Shown here: positions 51,070 through 60,604 of the stretch, piece after piece
Numbering within the stretch: the first letter of the stretch is position 1
Layout: each line of letters opens with the position of its first letter
Assembly (NCBI RefSeq): GCF_020524085.2
Contig: NZ_CP129016.1
Coordinates: 2,598,001-2,662,000 of the forward strand
Length of the DNA stretch: 64,000 nucleotides
Reading direction: 5' to 3'
DNA from: Halobacillus litoralis
GTDB lineage: Bacteria; Bacillota; Bacilli; Bacillales; Halobacillaceae
Program-made: the position numbers and the translations under genes
Notes under the pieces: model-generated
Seen by the model: the letters and a program-made list of their open reading frames with translations, nothing else
Told to the model about the DNA's origin: nothing
Databases searched by the model: none

Positions 51070-52068
51070 TTAAGAAATGGAGAAACTTTTTTCTTCCTGT
51101 ACGCCTGCGTTTTCCGTGAACTCATCAAGCAGAGCGCGGACTTCATCGGTCGATTCCGTGTTCATCAGCTGGTTCCTGAGCTCGCCGGCTCCACGGAAAC
51201 CGCGCACGTAAATCTTGAAGAAGCGGCGGAGCGGTTTGAAGAGACGCGGCTCAAGTTCTGCTGAGTACTTATCATGCAGGTCGAGCTGCAGACGCAGAAG
51301 ATCGAGCAGTTCTTCACTACTATGCTCTTTCTTCTCTGTTTCGAAACAGAACGGGTTGTGGAAGACGCCACGTCCGATCATGACTCCGTCGACACCGTAT
51401 TTCTCTACGAGTTCAAGACCCTTCTGTCGGTCAGGGATATCTCCGTTGATCGTCAGAAGGGTGTCTGGAGCTATTTCGTCACGCATTTTCTTAATTTCCG
51501 GAATCAGCTCCCAGTGCGCATCGACATTACTCATCTCTTTTTTCGTACGAAGGTGGATGGAAAGGTTGACGATATCCTGTTCCAACAGGTGCTTGAGCCA
51601 TGTGCGCCATTCGTCCACTTCGGTATAACCGAGACGAGTCTTCACACTGACAGGAAGTCCGCCGGCTTTGGATGCCTGGATGATCTCTGCGGCCACATCA
51701 GGACGGCGGATCAGTCCACAGCCTTTCCCTTTCGTCGCAACGTTCGGAGCAGGGCATCCCATGTTGATATCGATTCCTTTGTAGCCCATTTCCGCCATCC
51801 CGATACTCATCTGACGGAAGTATTCGGGTTTATCTCCCCAAATGTGGGCAACGATCGGCTGTTCATCTTCTGTAAACGTCAGACGGCCGCGTACGCTGTC
51901 TTTTCCTTTCGGATGGCAATAGCTTTCCGTATTCGTGAACTCTGTGAAAAACACGTCAGGTCTCGCCGCTTCACTTACGACATGACGGAACACGACATCC
52001 GTCACGGCTTCCATCGGTGCCAGGACAAAAAACGGTTTCGGCAACTCATGCCAGAAATTCTCTTTCAT
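51070..52068 (-). CDS. dus: tRNA-dihydrouridine synthase
   Basis: The 332-residue FMN enzyme reduces uridines in the tRNA D-loop. TIM-barrel motifs: [20 protein letters not shown] (FMN site), [33 protein letters not shown] with catalytic Cys, [15 protein letters not shown] and [14 protein letters not shown], then the C-terminal helical tRNA-binding domain. ATG 52068 is the first codon matching the family start ([13 protein letters not shown]); the frame extends upstream to 52104 with poorer agreement. The exact Dus subtype (position specificity) is not evident. It stands alone and is read leftward. Confidence 0.95.
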   Translation of the reverse strand: MKENFWHELPKPFFVLAPMEAVTDVVFRHVVSEAARPDVFFTEFTNTESYCHPKGKDSVRGRLTFTEDEQPIVAHIWGDKPEYFRQMSIGMAEMGYKGIDINMGCPAPNVATKGKGCGLIRRPDVAAEIIQASKAGGLPVSVKTRLGYTEVDEWRTWLKHLLEQDIVNLSIHLRTKKEMSNVDAHWELIPEIKKMRDEIAPDTLLTINGDIPDRQKGLELVEKYGVDGVMIGRGVFHNPFCFETEKKEHSSEELLDLLRLQLDLHDKYSAELEPRLFKPLRRFFKIYVRGFRGAGELRNQLMNTESTDEVRALLDEFTENAGVQEEKSFSIS

Positions 52069-52345
52069 ATATATCTGAACCCTTTCTTTATTGAAAATAA
52101 TCATAGTATTTTTGTAAATGTATTGTTTCTATTATATCCATTACCATTTAGGCAGGATTTGAACCATTATATACTTTAATGGTATCGCGTGAAAAGTGCA
52201 AGGGGAAGAGCTGGATTGGATCTATAAAGGTGTTTATTGAAGAAGATCATTAATTTCTCCTTTGACCGGTTTATGAGAAGTCAAAATGGTTTGTCAGTGC
52301 CATCTCCAGGTAATAGAGTCCTAAAGAGTAGTATGGAGGGCTATT

Positions 52346-52519
52346 ATGAATGATACGCTTATGTCAGTCATTATTATTCTATTGGTTTCAGCGGGTTGGG
52401 GAGCTATTATCCTTAGAGACTTTGATATCGCAAAAGGAATAACGAAGGGAAATGGTGTTCACCTCGTGGCTGCAGCAGGTTTTGCTTTTTTACTCATTTG
52501 GATAGCGACAAGCTTATAA
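52346..52519 (+). CDS. 57-residue membrane protein
   Basis: ATG 52346 is preceded by GGAGGG at 6 bases. The product has two hydrophobic helices (LMSVIIILLVSAGWGAIIL and GVHLVAAAGFAFLLIWIATS) joined by a short charged loop RDFDIAKGITKGN. No family was recognised. A bidirectional terminator follows at 52526. Confidence 0.75.
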   Translation: MNDTLMSVIIILLVSAGWGAIILRDFDIAKGITKGNGVHLVAAAGFAFLLIWIATSL

Positions 52520-52525
52520 GAATAG

Positions 52526-52566
52526 AAAAAGCCAGTACTCCTGAAAAGGAGACTGGCACTTTTTTA
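52526..52566. terminator. bidirectional terminator
   Basis: AAAAAGCCAGT...CTCC (52526-52541) and GGAG...ACTGGC...TTTTTT (52548-52566) pair with a TGAAAA loop. It separates the small membrane protein from the leftward cell-wall hydrolase gene whose stop is at 52564. Confidence 0.85.
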
Positions 52567-54221
52567 TATCTCATCAAGCACATCATTCAACTGCACACGC
52601 TGCTCATCCATCGCTTGTAGCACAAAATTGATATTCCGCTCATGAAGCTGCAAAATCAGTTGACCATACGTATCCCCAGGTACAGCCCATCGGCCGTTCA
52701 AGCGGGTCCACGTCGGTGCGATCCCGCGGGTAACGAGGTCGAAGCGCGGGTCGACTTTTTCAAATCCGTCTGGAATCGGATCCATTGATGCATAGGCATA
52801 GAGGTGCTGGATGTGGGCGTGGACGCCTTTTTCTGGTGTTTCGAAAGTGGCTCCTCGAACACCACCACCAGTCGCGCCGATACCGGCATAGTTGTTCTGA
52901 TCCGCTCTCACATCTCCGGTAAAGCGGAAGTAGTTGGTTTCGTTGAGTGCCTGGGCATAAGCGACGTCACCGCGGATGCCGTAAGCTTCTCCGTATTTCA
53001 AATAGAAGCGGCCGAGGTCCGGAGCGTCTGGGTTGACGGTTTTCGCGTAAGTGTCGAGCTGGCAGGCCGTCAAATACATGTCACCGAGGATTTTGTAACC
53101 GCCGTCGTCGACGGGAGGTTCCGTTGGCGGTGTCGAGTCTCCTGTGACAATGAAAGCATCCGTGATACCAATGGAATTGAGTCGTTCTACTTGGGCTTCG
53201 GCGTTTTCCCTGTCCGCATAGGCTCCTGCCTGGACGCGGAAATAGGTCACACCGTTGATTTCGGTCGGCACGATGAAGCTATCGATGCCATTTTGTGAGA
53301 GGGTTCCTACTCGTTGTTCCGCATTCACGCGGTTTTGAAAGGAACCGGCGATGACGCGATACAAGCTCTCTTCAGGCTCTTCCGGTTCCGGCTGTGGTGG
53401 GGCAGGGGCATCATCTCCGCGTACGATAAAGGCATCCGTAATTCCGATGCGCTTGAGACGCTCCACCTGTTCTTTCGCGTTTTCTTCATTAGAAAAAGCG
53501 CCTGTTTGCACACGGTAATACGTTGACCCTGAAATGGTCGTTGGTACGATAATCCCAGTGAACCCCTGGGCGGCGAGTGTTTCAATCTGTTGTTGGGCAT
53601 TCGCTCGGTTTCGGAACGATCCGGCGATGACACGGTATAATGTGTCCTCCTCCGGTGGAGACGGTGGGCTTATCATTCTCGGCAAATCGAGCATCCGCGA
53701 CGCCTTCTGCAATCCCTCGGCTCACATCATTGATGAAGGCGGAATTCCTCAAAAGTGCAAGATCGCCGGGGTTGTCGACGAACAGGACTTCGATGAGCAG
53801 GGAGCTCATATCCGTTTCTCTCAATACAAAAAAATTGGCACTTTTTTTTCCCGCGGTCGCGTACATTGTACCCTTGAATTGTACGGTAAGTGGTGTCGTG
53901 GATGATATTTTGGTAGGTTTGTGTATTGGGCATCAACGGGCCGTTATAAATATAGGATTCGAATCCGCTTCCTCCGGCTGCATTGTTGTGAATCGATAGG
54001 AAAAAGTCAGCGTTCTCTTGATTTGCAAGACTTGTACGGGCTTCGAGGGATAACGTAACGTCTGTCGTTCGTGTCATCAGAACTCTCACTTCATAATTCA
54101 AAGAAAGGATGCGTTGGACATTCATGGCGATAGACAAATTGAAGGTCTTCTCCTGGAATCCGCGATAGGTTGCACCAGGATCAGACCCTCCGTGACCAGC
54201 ATCTATAACAACAGTTTTCAT
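52564..54221 (-). pseudogene. N-acetylmuramoyl-L-alanine amidase / SPOR / glucosaminidase gene with two frameshifts
   Basis: Read in three frames it encodes one protein: an amidase_3 domain (MKTVVIDAGHGGSDPGATYR, GFQEKTFNLS, FFLSIHNNAAGGSGFESYIY) broken at the A8 run (53842-53849 on the + strand), continuing in the next frame with GKKSANFFVLRETDMSSLLI and EVLFVDNPGD (catalytic Glu), then broken again in the linker near 53640-53660. The last frame has four SPOR-like repeats (YRVIAGSF, YYRVQTGAF, YRVIAGSF, YFRVQAGAY) and a glucosaminidase domain (VAYAQALNETNYFRFTGDVR, NNYAGIGATGGG). It would be secreted or sporulation-associated, cutting both the peptide bond and the glycan; no signal peptide is seen. 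ATG 54221 follows AAAGGAGA. Two shifts in one gene, one at a homopolymer, suggest sequence error or true decay. Confidence 0.75.
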
Positions 54222-54437
54222 ACTAGTCGATCTCCTTTCTGTACTTCCCCCTATTATATGAAAATATCAGACAAAGAGTATAGTCACATATAATGTAAGA
54301 TTCGCAATTATTTTCACTCTAGATGAAACTTTATTCCTACTCTTTCTTTTATTCCCCTTCTCTGTACCTATCATTTATATTTCGATGAAAAAATCATGTA
54401 TAATGGAGGGAGATAAAGAAAAGCAGGAGGGGGAACC

Positions 54438-55652
54438 ATGGATCCACTCGATATCTTAGGCAACTTACATAAAATCAGACCAGTCTTCCAGCCGATCGTC
54501 AGCGCGATCAATCAGGACGTCATCGGCCATGAAGTGCTGGCGCGTTACGAAGAAAATGGGGAATGGCACAGTTTAGGTCCTTTTTTCCTTGATCCCGACG
54601 TTCCGGAAGAATTCAAAGTCGAAGTCGATCAGCATGTACTGAGACTGGCCATCGAACAGGTTTTGGAAAAAGGCACCGATGGGTTGTTGTTCATCAACCG
54701 CAATGCGAAGCAGCTGATGATCAATGACGGGGAAGATCTCATGCAGTCGCTCCTTGAGTATGAAGAGAAAGGGCTGGACATGAACCGGGTCGTCATCGAA
54801 GTCACCGAGCACGATTTCGATGAGGATTTCGAGACGTTGAACCATTTGCTTCTCTATTATAAAACGTATGGCATCCAAATTGCTGTCGACCATGTAGGAG
54901 CGAAGAGCTCGAACATCGACCGCATCCGTCAGCTGGAGCCACATATTCTGAAGATCGACACGAGAATCATCCGGCAGCAGAACGGGGACACGTTCCATGA
55001 CATCATGTTCTCGCTGTCGATGCTTGCCCACAGGATCGGGGCGGCACTCCTTTTTGAAAACATAGAAGATGACTACCAGCTCTATTTCGCATGGAAACAT
55101 GGCAGCCGTTATTATCAAGGGTTCTATCTCGGATACCCTGCGTTCCAGCCGGTTACCCGGGAGTCGCTCGCCTTGAATATCGGTGAGCGGATGGCGGGTT
55201 ACGTCCAACGTGAAAAAAGCCTGCTGCAGAAGCGCCATGATTTCATCAAAGCATGGGAGAAAAAAGTGAAGAAACTTCTGCCCAAGTGGGAAGGTCCGAA
55301 GAAGGCGGACGCTTTCATCGAAGGTGTCACAGAGGAGTTCGATGACGAAAGCTTCCGGATGTTCGTCTGCCATATCGACGGGCAGCAAGTGTCCTCGAAC
55401 TTCAGGAAAAAGACGGATGTATGGGAACTGGAACCGCACAAACGTGGATCCAACTGGGCCTTCCGTCCATACTTCCTAGAAAACGTCATGCAGATGAAAG
55501 CCCTCAATACCGGCTTGCTTTCTGGTCTTTATTCCGATATCGAAACGAAGGAAATGGTGAGGACGTTCAGTTTTCCTCTGACGGATCAACACTTCCTTTT
55601 CATCGACTTGAGGTATGCCTACCTCTATGAGCACGAGTGTCTGCTTGCCTAA
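54438..55652 (+). CDS. ykuI: EAL-domain c-di-GMP protein YkuI
   Basis: The 404-residue protein matches the YkuI layout: EAL domain (FQPIVSAINQDVIGHEVLAR, RVVIEVTEHDF, IAVDHVGAKSSNIDRIRQLE, PHILKIDTRIIR) and a C-terminal PAS-like domain (FRMFVCHIDGQQVSSNFRKK, FRPYFLENVMQM). The EAL signature reads EVL, and the DDFG loop is DHVG, so phosphodiesterase activity may be low; B. subtilis YkuI binds c-di-GMP with little hydrolysis. Length is close to the B. subtilis protein. ATG 54438 follows CAGGAGGGGG. Confidence 0.92.
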   Translation: MDPLDILGNLHKIRPVFQPIVSAINQDVIGHEVLARYEENGEWHSLGPFFLDPDVPEEFKVEVDQHVLRLAIEQVLEKGTDGLLFINRNAKQLMINDGEDLMQSLLEYEEKGLDMNRVVIEVTEHDFDEDFETLNHLLLYYKTYGIQIAVDHVGAKSSNIDRIRQLEPHILKIDTRIIRQQNGDTFHDIMFSLSMLAHRIGAALLFENIEDDYQLYFAWKHGSRYYQGFYLGYPAFQPVTRESLALNIGERMAGYVQREKSLLQKRHDFIKAWEKKVKKLLPKWEGPKKADAFIEGVTEEFDDESFRMFVCHIDGQQVSSNFRKKTDVWELEPHKRGSNWAFRPYFLENVMQMKALNTGLLSGLYSDIETKEMVRTFSFPLTDQHFLFIDLRYAYLYEHECLLA

Positions 55653-55779
55653 ATGGATAAAGAGGTGCAGGAAGATGATGACAACCACGCCATTTGATAC
55701 GTTCCTGTAGGGAGCGAGTAAGTGCCTTGAGCCTCCTTGCGGGATCGTGTCAAATCTCTAGGGACAGGACGTGGGTACG

Positions 55780-56043
55780 ATGAAAAACAGAACGACCGAT
55801 TATTACCGCCATCACAGGGAGCGCATCATCCGGAAGCATCTGGACATTCTGCTGAACGTGAGACAACATGAGGAAAGTGAACCCGGTCATCCGTGGCTGA
55901 AACACCCTAGGAAACTGGCGAAAGCGCACCGGAAAGGGGCGTATCGGTATGAAAAGAAACATAAAATCAAAACAGCACCGGAAAAGTCGCGGCTGGAGAT
56001 GATGCTTGCCGAGATGGACCATTATGAAGAGGAGTGGTGCTGA
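55780..56043 (+). CDS. small basic protein (87 aa), function unknown
   Basis: ATG 55780 opens MKNRTTDYYRHHRERIIRKH, a His/Arg/Lys-rich helical product with KHPRKLAKAHRKGAYRYEKK in the middle. The ribosome site is weak (GGGACAGG 11-18 bases upstream). It lies between ykuI and an acetyltransferase gene, 15 bases before the latter. The family was not recognised. Nucleic-acid binding is possible from charge only. Confidence 0.55.
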   Translation: MKNRTTDYYRHHRERIIRKHLDILLNVRQHEESEPGHPWLKHPRKLAKAHRKGAYRYEKKHKIKTAPEKSRLEMMLAEMDHYEEEWC

Positions 56044-56058
56044 GAGAGGGGGAGCAGG

Positions 56059-56529
56059 TTGAATCTTTCAGTACAAACAATGACGTATGAATATGCGGAA
56101 GAATCTCTCCGGTGGACGTACGAGCCGCCTTACGATTTTTATAACGTGGAACTGTCTGAAGAGGCGCTTGCCGAGCGGTTGGACGGAAGTTATCGTACGG
56201 TAATGGATGAGGATGGAGCACTCATCGGTTTCTTCTGTACGGGAGAGAGTGCGAAAGTTCCGGCCGGTGTGAAGGATGGCGTCTACGCGGAAGCGGCGGT
56301 CGACATGGGACTTGGCATGCACCCTTCGCTTACGGGGCAGGGGAACGGGGGTCTTTTTGGGAAAAAGGTCCTTGCCCAAATCCAGCAGGAAAACGAAGGG
56401 ATTCCCATCCGACTTTCGGTGGCCACCTTCAACAAGCGGGCCATCCGTCTGTATGAAAACATGGGCTTTGTCGAACAAGCTTCATTTCAGACGGATGCGT
56501 GTCCCTTCATTACGATGATCAAAGAATAA
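56059..56529 (+). CDS. GNAT-family N-acetyltransferase
   Basis: The 156-residue single-domain protein has a GNAT fold: DEDGALIGFFCTGE (beta4), VDMGLGMHPSLTGQGNGGLF with the acetyl-CoA pyrophosphate loop Q/R-x-x-G-x-G/A as TGQGNGG, and IRLSVATFNKRAIRLYENMG FVE. The substrate is unknown. The TTG start at 56059 follows GAGGGGGAG; ATG codons further in would cut into the domain. A terminator lies at 56534. Confidence 0.88.
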   Translation: MNLSVQTMTYEYAEESLRWTYEPPYDFYNVELSEEALAERLDGSYRTVMDEDGALIGFFCTGESAKVPAGVKDGVYAEAAVDMGLGMHPSLTGQGNGGLFGKKVLAQIQQENEGIPIRLSVATFNKRAIRLYENMGFVEQASFQTDACPFITMIKE

Positions 56530-56533
56530 TGGA

Positions 56534-56564
56534 AAGTCCGGGACTGATGTTCCGGGCTTTTTTT
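56534..56564 (+). terminator. rho-independent terminator
   Basis: AAGTCCGGGAC (56534-56544) pairs with GTTCCGGGCTT (56549-56559) using two G-U pairs; a T run of seven follows. Confidence 0.85.
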
Positions 56565-56683
56565 ATCCTGCTGCACTCTAATTGTCTAAAACATTAAAAT
56601 TGCCAGACATCTTACTACTGGGTATAATGATGAATATACAGAGATGGGTATTATGGATTATTACACGGGAGAGGAATGATTGA

Positions 56684-57595
56684 ATGGTACATAGGATAGA
56701 AAAAATGAGTGTGAATAAAGATTTAATGTTTGAAGCGGCGGAGAGGAATCTGGCGATGATTCAATTCGGGACAGACCGGAGAGTCTCTTACGTGAATGAT
56801 ATCTTTTCTTCAACGATGCAGTTCAAATCGACCGAGGATATGATCGGTTTACATCATAAGAACTTTTGTTTTGATGATTTTGCCAGAAGTAGAGAGTACG
56901 ATACGTTCTGGAACGAGTTGCTGAGCGGGCGCAGTTTTCAGGATAAAATTGAGCGTAAGGATGCGAAAGGCCATCGTGTCTGGCTTGAAGCTACATACAT
57001 GCCGGTTTATGAAGGCGCTGAAATCGTCGGTGTGATGAAAGTCGCGACAGATATCACCAAACGTCAGAGTGAAATTACTGAAGTGGTCGACAATTTGAAA
57101 GAAATGTCTTTCACCTTGAATACAAGGGCCGAAGAAGGGGTCCGCCAACACGAAGAATTGAACCTCAAAATCAATGAAATCGCTGCCAAATCGAAAGGGA
57201 ATACCGATATCCTCATAGATTTACGTGCGCAAGCGGAAGAGATCCAGGGAGTCGTGAAGACGATCCGGGACATTGCCGCTCAGACGAACTTGCTTTCATT
57301 GAATGCCGCCATTGAAGCGGCGCGGGCAGGCGAACATGGCCGCGGCTTTGATGTGGTCGCGAAAGAAGTGCGTAAGCTTTCGACGAAAGTGGAAGAATCC
57401 ATCGGAGAGGTCCGTGAAAATATTGATAACATCACCAAAGAGATTTCCAATATCACAGCAGGGACTGAGCAGATCGGAAAAGATGTGGAAAGCAGTCAAA
57501 CGCAGATCATCGAAGCTTCTGCGGGCTACAAGGAAGTCGTAGGTTCGGCGGAATCATTGAAGCGGGAAGCGGAAGCCTTGTCTGGCATCATTTGA
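56684..57595 (+). CDS. soluble PAS-domain methyl-accepting chemotaxis-type receptor
   Basis: The 303-residue protein has one PAS domain (about 15-130: [53 protein letters not shown]) and an MCP signalling tip ([20 protein letters not shown] and [14 protein letters not shown]). It has no membrane segment, so it senses a cytoplasmic signal (redox, ligand) and could couple to CheA/CheW. The C-terminal coiled coil is short. ATG 56684 follows GAGAGGAATG. Confidence 0.92.
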   Translation: MVHRIEKMSVNKDLMFEAAERNLAMIQFGTDRRVSYVNDIFSSTMQFKSTEDMIGLHHKNFCFDDFARSREYDTFWNELLSGRSFQDKIERKDAKGHRVWLEATYMPVYEGAEIVGVMKVATDITKRQSEITEVVDNLKEMSFTLNTRAEEGVRQHEELNLKINEIAAKSKGNTDILIDLRAQAEEIQGVVKTIRDIAAQTNLLSLNAAIEAARAGEHGRGFDVVAKEVRKLSTKVEESIGEVRENIDNITKEISNITAGTEQIGKDVESSQTQIIEASAGYKEVVGSAESLKREAEALSGII

Positions 57596-57715
57596 ACATT
57601 GAATGGTTTCAAATGTAGTCGGAGGGGTATTTTCACCTTAGAGTAAATATACCTAGGTCTAAATGACTTATCAAAAGTATAATTATTCTTACCCCTTTGG
57701 AAAGGTCGTCTTGAT

Positions 57716-58531
57716 ATGAAATCGAATTATTTACGGTGGATGCTCGTCATCTATATCGTTCTCGGGACTCTCATGGGCATCATTTTTTCGCTTGTCCTCA
57801 ATAAGTTCATCCCTATCCCTGAGCAGCTGTTCTTCTTCTTCATGATCGCTTCGGTCTTTGCAGGGGCACTGCTTGGGATAATCAACTATCTGGTTTATTT
57901 TCACTTCACAAAAGTTTTCATCCGTCACGTGAATCAGGTGTTGGACTCCGTTAGAAACGGGGACCTGTCAGCAAGGACGAAGTTCCGTTCTGGAGGCATC
58001 ATCGGAGAATTGAACAGGAACATCAATAAGACGCTCATCAATTTGGAGCGCTCCCAGAACACCATCCTTCATGATGATCTGACCGGGATCCCGAACAGCA
58101 AGGCATTACAGCAGCGTTTTCTGAACGATGAGGAGAGCGGTGCCGGTGCGCTGTTGTTCATTGATGTGGATGAATTCAAAAGGATCAATGATACATACGG
58201 TCACGTGATTGGAGATGAAATACTCAAAGCCATCGCAGCTGTCCTGGAGGAAGCGGTGAAAGGGGACGGGCAAGTGTATCGGCTGAGTGGTGATGAATTT
58301 GTCATCCTTCAAAAAATGCAGGGCGGGGAAAGTGCGCATGAATTGTCTGCCCGCATCCATCATGCTTTTCATGAACCGTTCCATCAAAATGGTCACCAGA
58401 TCCCTGTCAGCATCAGTATCGGCATAGGTGAATTCGAATTTGGACAAAAGGATTTTATCAGCATTTTGGATGAGGCGGACCAGGCGATGTATAAAGAAAA
58501 ATATAGGCGTAAATGGAGGATCCAATCCTAA
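57716..58531 (+). CDS. membrane-bound diguanylate cyclase (GGDEF domain)
   Basis: The 271-residue protein has two transmembrane helices (YLRWMLVIYIVLGTLMGIIF and FFFMIASVFAGALLGIINYL), a HAMP-like segment (VNQVLDSVRNGDLSARTKF) and a GGDEF domain (HDDLTGIPNSKAL, LLFIDVDEFKRINDTYGHVI, VYRLSGDEFVI, ISIGIGEFEF, ADQAMYKEK). The signature is SGDEF, an active variant in many cyclases. It should make c-di-GMP at the membrane, balancing the EAL protein encoded 2 kb upstream. ATG 57716 follows GGAAAGG at about 12 bases. Confidence 0.92.
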   Translation: MKSNYLRWMLVIYIVLGTLMGIIFSLVLNKFIPIPEQLFFFFMIASVFAGALLGIINYLVYFHFTKVFIRHVNQVLDSVRNGDLSARTKFRSGGIIGELNRNINKTLINLERSQNTILHDDLTGIPNSKALQQRFLNDEESGAGALLFIDVDEFKRINDTYGHVIGDEILKAIAAVLEEAVKGDGQVYRLSGDEFVILQKMQGGESAHELSARIHHAFHEPFHQNGHQIPVSISIGIGEFEFGQKDFISILDEADQAMYKEKYRRKWRIQS

Positions 58532-58547
58532 GGGTTGGTCACAAACG

Positions 58548-58588
58548 AAGGAAGCCGTTTGGACTGGGTCCAAGCGGCTTCCTTTTTT
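58548..58588 (+). terminator. strong terminator after the GGDEF gene
   Basis: AAGGAAGCCGTTTGGAC (58548-58564), GGG loop region, GTCCAAGCGGCTTCCTT (58568-58584), then TTTT. Confidence 0.95.
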
Positions 58589-58661
58589 CAAAGGTTCTCT
58601 CGTCCTAAGAGCATCGACTTTGTTTTCCTTATGAGACTTGTTTTGTCCCGTCGTTCCTCTA

Positions 58662-59357
58662 TTATTTCACAATGAACGTTAAGTCCCCGACTCCTATTTC
58701 AGCATCGATATGAATGTGTGTTTCACTGGAATCATAGGCTTCGTTCACCCATGAATCTCCCATTTTTGTTAGACCATCCGTTGTGATCTCGCCGATGCCT
58801 TTCTCTGCTGTAATTTTCACACCGGTTCTTTGAGGCAGGTAAACGGTGCTTTCCCCAACTCCTGTTTCCATTTTTACATCAAAGCTTTCCTCATAATCGC
58901 CGGATAGATCGACAATCAATTCACCTACACCCGCTTCGAGGGAGAGGTTCTGTAACTTCGCCGCTTTCAGGTCAAGTGTGGATTCCGCAGCACCCGTTTG
59001 GATGGATAAGTCGACAGGAATACGGTTAGTTAAGAGAACGTCCCACTCACTCTTTTGATTATTGATGAACTTCTTTTTCACTTTAGCCTGCGTAAGCTTG
59101 ATCGTTTCGTTCTGATAGGAAAGCTCTGGAATCAAATAGCTTTCAGGGTAAAGGAACGACCCTTCCAGCCAGTCTTCCGATCCTGTACCTAACGTAAGCT
59201 CTCCGACACCCATATCGATGTCCACTTGTAGTTGATTTGCCTCATCTTGCTGGACTCGTTGGGTTTCTTCCACCTGTTCACCAGCATGAACGAATGAACA
59301 TCCCGCCAATGTCATTAAGGTACTCGCGCCAACCAGAGTTTTGAATAACTTCTTCAT
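58662..59357 (-). CDS. toast-rack/DUF4097-like adhesin-fold lipoprotein
   Basis: A lipoprotein signal (STLMTLAGCSF) is followed by a repetitive beta-helix-like domain with the marks of LiaF/toast-rack proteins: DIDMGVGELTLGTG, LSLEAGVGELIVDLSG, METGVGESTVYLP, GIGEITTDG and AEIGVGDLTFIVK. These are G-V-G-E repeats of stacked beta strands. Such proteins sit on the outer membrane face and may sense envelope stress. Either ATG 59360 or 59357 could start it; AAAGGAG is 5 or 8 bases upstream. It is read leftward, divergent from the ectC remnant. Confidence 0.85.
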   Translation of the reverse strand: MKKLFKTLVGASTLMTLAGCSFVHAGEQVEETQRVQQDEANQLQVDIDMGVGELTLGTGSEDWLEGSFLYPESYLIPELSYQNETIKLTQAKVKKKFINNQKSEWDVLLTNRIPVDLSIQTGAAESTLDLKAAKLQNLSLEAGVGELIVDLSGDYEESFDVKMETGVGESTVYLPQRTGVKITAEKGIGEITTDGLTKMGDSWVNEAYDSSETHIHIDAEIGVGDLTFIVK

Positions 59358-59533
59358 CATCACCGCTCCTTTTTTCCAACTACAACTAGTATAGAGGACT
59401 TCCAGCAAATGGCTCACTGGCTGAGGGTGTATCTTTTATAGGTCTCGGGATGTATTTTCCTTCCATAAGTCCGTGAAAGAGGCGTTCTACTCTTTCGGAT
59501 AGGGAATAGATTGGAAAAGAAGGAGGAGATGTT

Positions 59534-59920
59534 GTGAAGGTTGTTGCCTTAAAAGATGTGATCGGGACGAGCTAGGATGTTGATGGAGGGACGTGGAACA
59601 GCCGCCGTCTCATCGTCAAAAAAGACGGGATGGGCTATTCTGTCCATGACACGATCATCCGCGCAGGTACAGAAACCCACATTTGGTACAAGCATCATTT
59701 GGAATCGGTCTATTGTATCGAAGGGGAGGGTGAAGTCGTCACACTCAAAGACCGAAAGACATGGCCGATTGAACAGGGGGTCCTCTATGCGCTCGACGAA
59801 CATGATGAGCATCTGTTACGGGCGAAAACGGATATGAGGATGATCTGTGTGTTCAATCCTCCCATCAGCGGGGATGAAGTCCATGATGAAGATGGGGTAT
59901 ATCCAGCCGATGAGTCGTAA
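59534..59920 (+). pseudogene. ectC: ectoine synthase gene with an in-frame amber codon
   Basis: GTG 59534, after GGAGGAG, opens VKVVALKDVIGTS, then TAG at codon 14 (59573-59575), then [70 protein letters not shown] and [20 protein letters not shown] to 59920: a full-length EctC of 128 codons otherwise. EctC (cupin) closes N-gamma-acetyl-diaminobutyrate to ectoine, a compatible solute of halophilic Bacillaceae. The TAG replaces a position usually Lys, Arg or Glu-like (one-base change from AAG or GAG). Restart at ATG 59630 would lose the first beta strands. ectA and ectB are not adjacent, so this is an orphan copy. Confidence 0.85.
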
Positions 59921-59950
59921 CCTTTCCTAGTGCAGGAAAGGTTATTTTTT
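59919..59950 (+). terminator. terminator after the ectC remnant
   Basis: AACCTTTCCT (59919-59928) pairs with AGGAAAGGTT (59934-59943), followed by ATTTTTTT. Confidence 0.92.
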
Positions 59951-60008
59951 TCCATAAAAAAGGGAAATTCTGTTACAATAGGACCCGTGGTGTTGAAGGA
60001 GGGTTCCT

Positions 60009-60257
60009 GTGATCAAGGTATGGGACAGGATTGGTATCATTTTTTTAGTCGCTGGATTCTTCGCCCTCATCCTACCGCTGTTTACAGATTTTCCTTTTCG
60101 ATGGGAGTTATTAGGGATTTGCTCCGTCCCATCCATGGTGGTTATGAGAGTAAAAGATATTCAGAATGGAAAGAGAGTGGAACCGACTCTTACTATTTCT
60201 TTCGGTGCCCTTATTTTTGGGGTTTCCCTGTATCGTTTGTTATTTCATTCGTTATGA
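60009..60257 (+). CDS. small membrane protein, paralog of the next gene
   Basis: GTG 60009 lies 7 bases after AAGGAGGG. The 82-residue product has two or three hydrophobic helices (IGIIFLVAGFFALILPLFTD, LTISFGALIFGVSLYRLLFH) joined by a loop with RVKDIQNGKRVEP. The neighbour (60337-60582) is clearly related (TRVRDMRESGRKVEPLITI), so this is a tandem duplication. The family is unknown. Confidence 0.75.
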   Translation: MIKVWDRIGIIFLVAGFFALILPLFTDFPFRWELLGICSVPSMVVMRVKDIQNGKRVEPTLTISFGALIFGVSLYRLLFHSL

Positions 60258-60336
60258 AGAGTGTTCTTATAAATGAGGACTCCTTGAGCAAATACTTGCT
60301 GCGATCAGACCAGTGTAGCTTGAAAGGGGAATGAAT

Positions 60337-60582
60337 TTGAAGAAAATTTGGAGATGGGTGGGCCATATTCTATTCGGGGCTGCCGTCCTTATTTTTCTTT
60401 TGATGCTGTTCACAGATTCTCCATTTCATGCAGAATGGGGTTGGATTTTCATGGCACCTTCCGTTGTCATTACAAGAGTGAGGGATATGCGGGAATCAGG
60501 AAGGAAAGTGGAACCGCTGATCACGATCACACTTTGTATCCTCATTTTTAGTCTCTCCTTATACGGTCTATTATTTATCTGA
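60337..60582 (+). CDS. small membrane protein, paralog of the preceding gene
   Basis: TTG 60337 with GGGG 7 bases upstream is preferred; ATG 60331 is too close to that site. The 81-residue product has the same helix-loop-helix plan as the protein at 60009, with LFTDSPFHAEWGWIFMAPSV against LFTDFPFRWELLGICSVPSM. It is followed 22 bases later by another membrane protein gene. Confidence 0.75.
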   Translation: MKKIWRWVGHILFGAAVLIFLLMLFTDSPFHAEWGWIFMAPSVVITRVRDMRESGRKVEPLITITLCILIFSLSLYGLLFI

Positions 60583-60604
60583 TGACATATTGCGAGGGGT
60601 TCAT

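Noticed and set aside
51274..52179. 301-codon rightward frame opposite the dus gene
   Set aside because: The leftward frame encodes all Dus motifs; the antisense frame has no ribosome site.
54573..55439. 288-codon leftward frame opposite ykuI
   Set aside because: A shadow of the EAL-domain gene, with no protein-like motifs.
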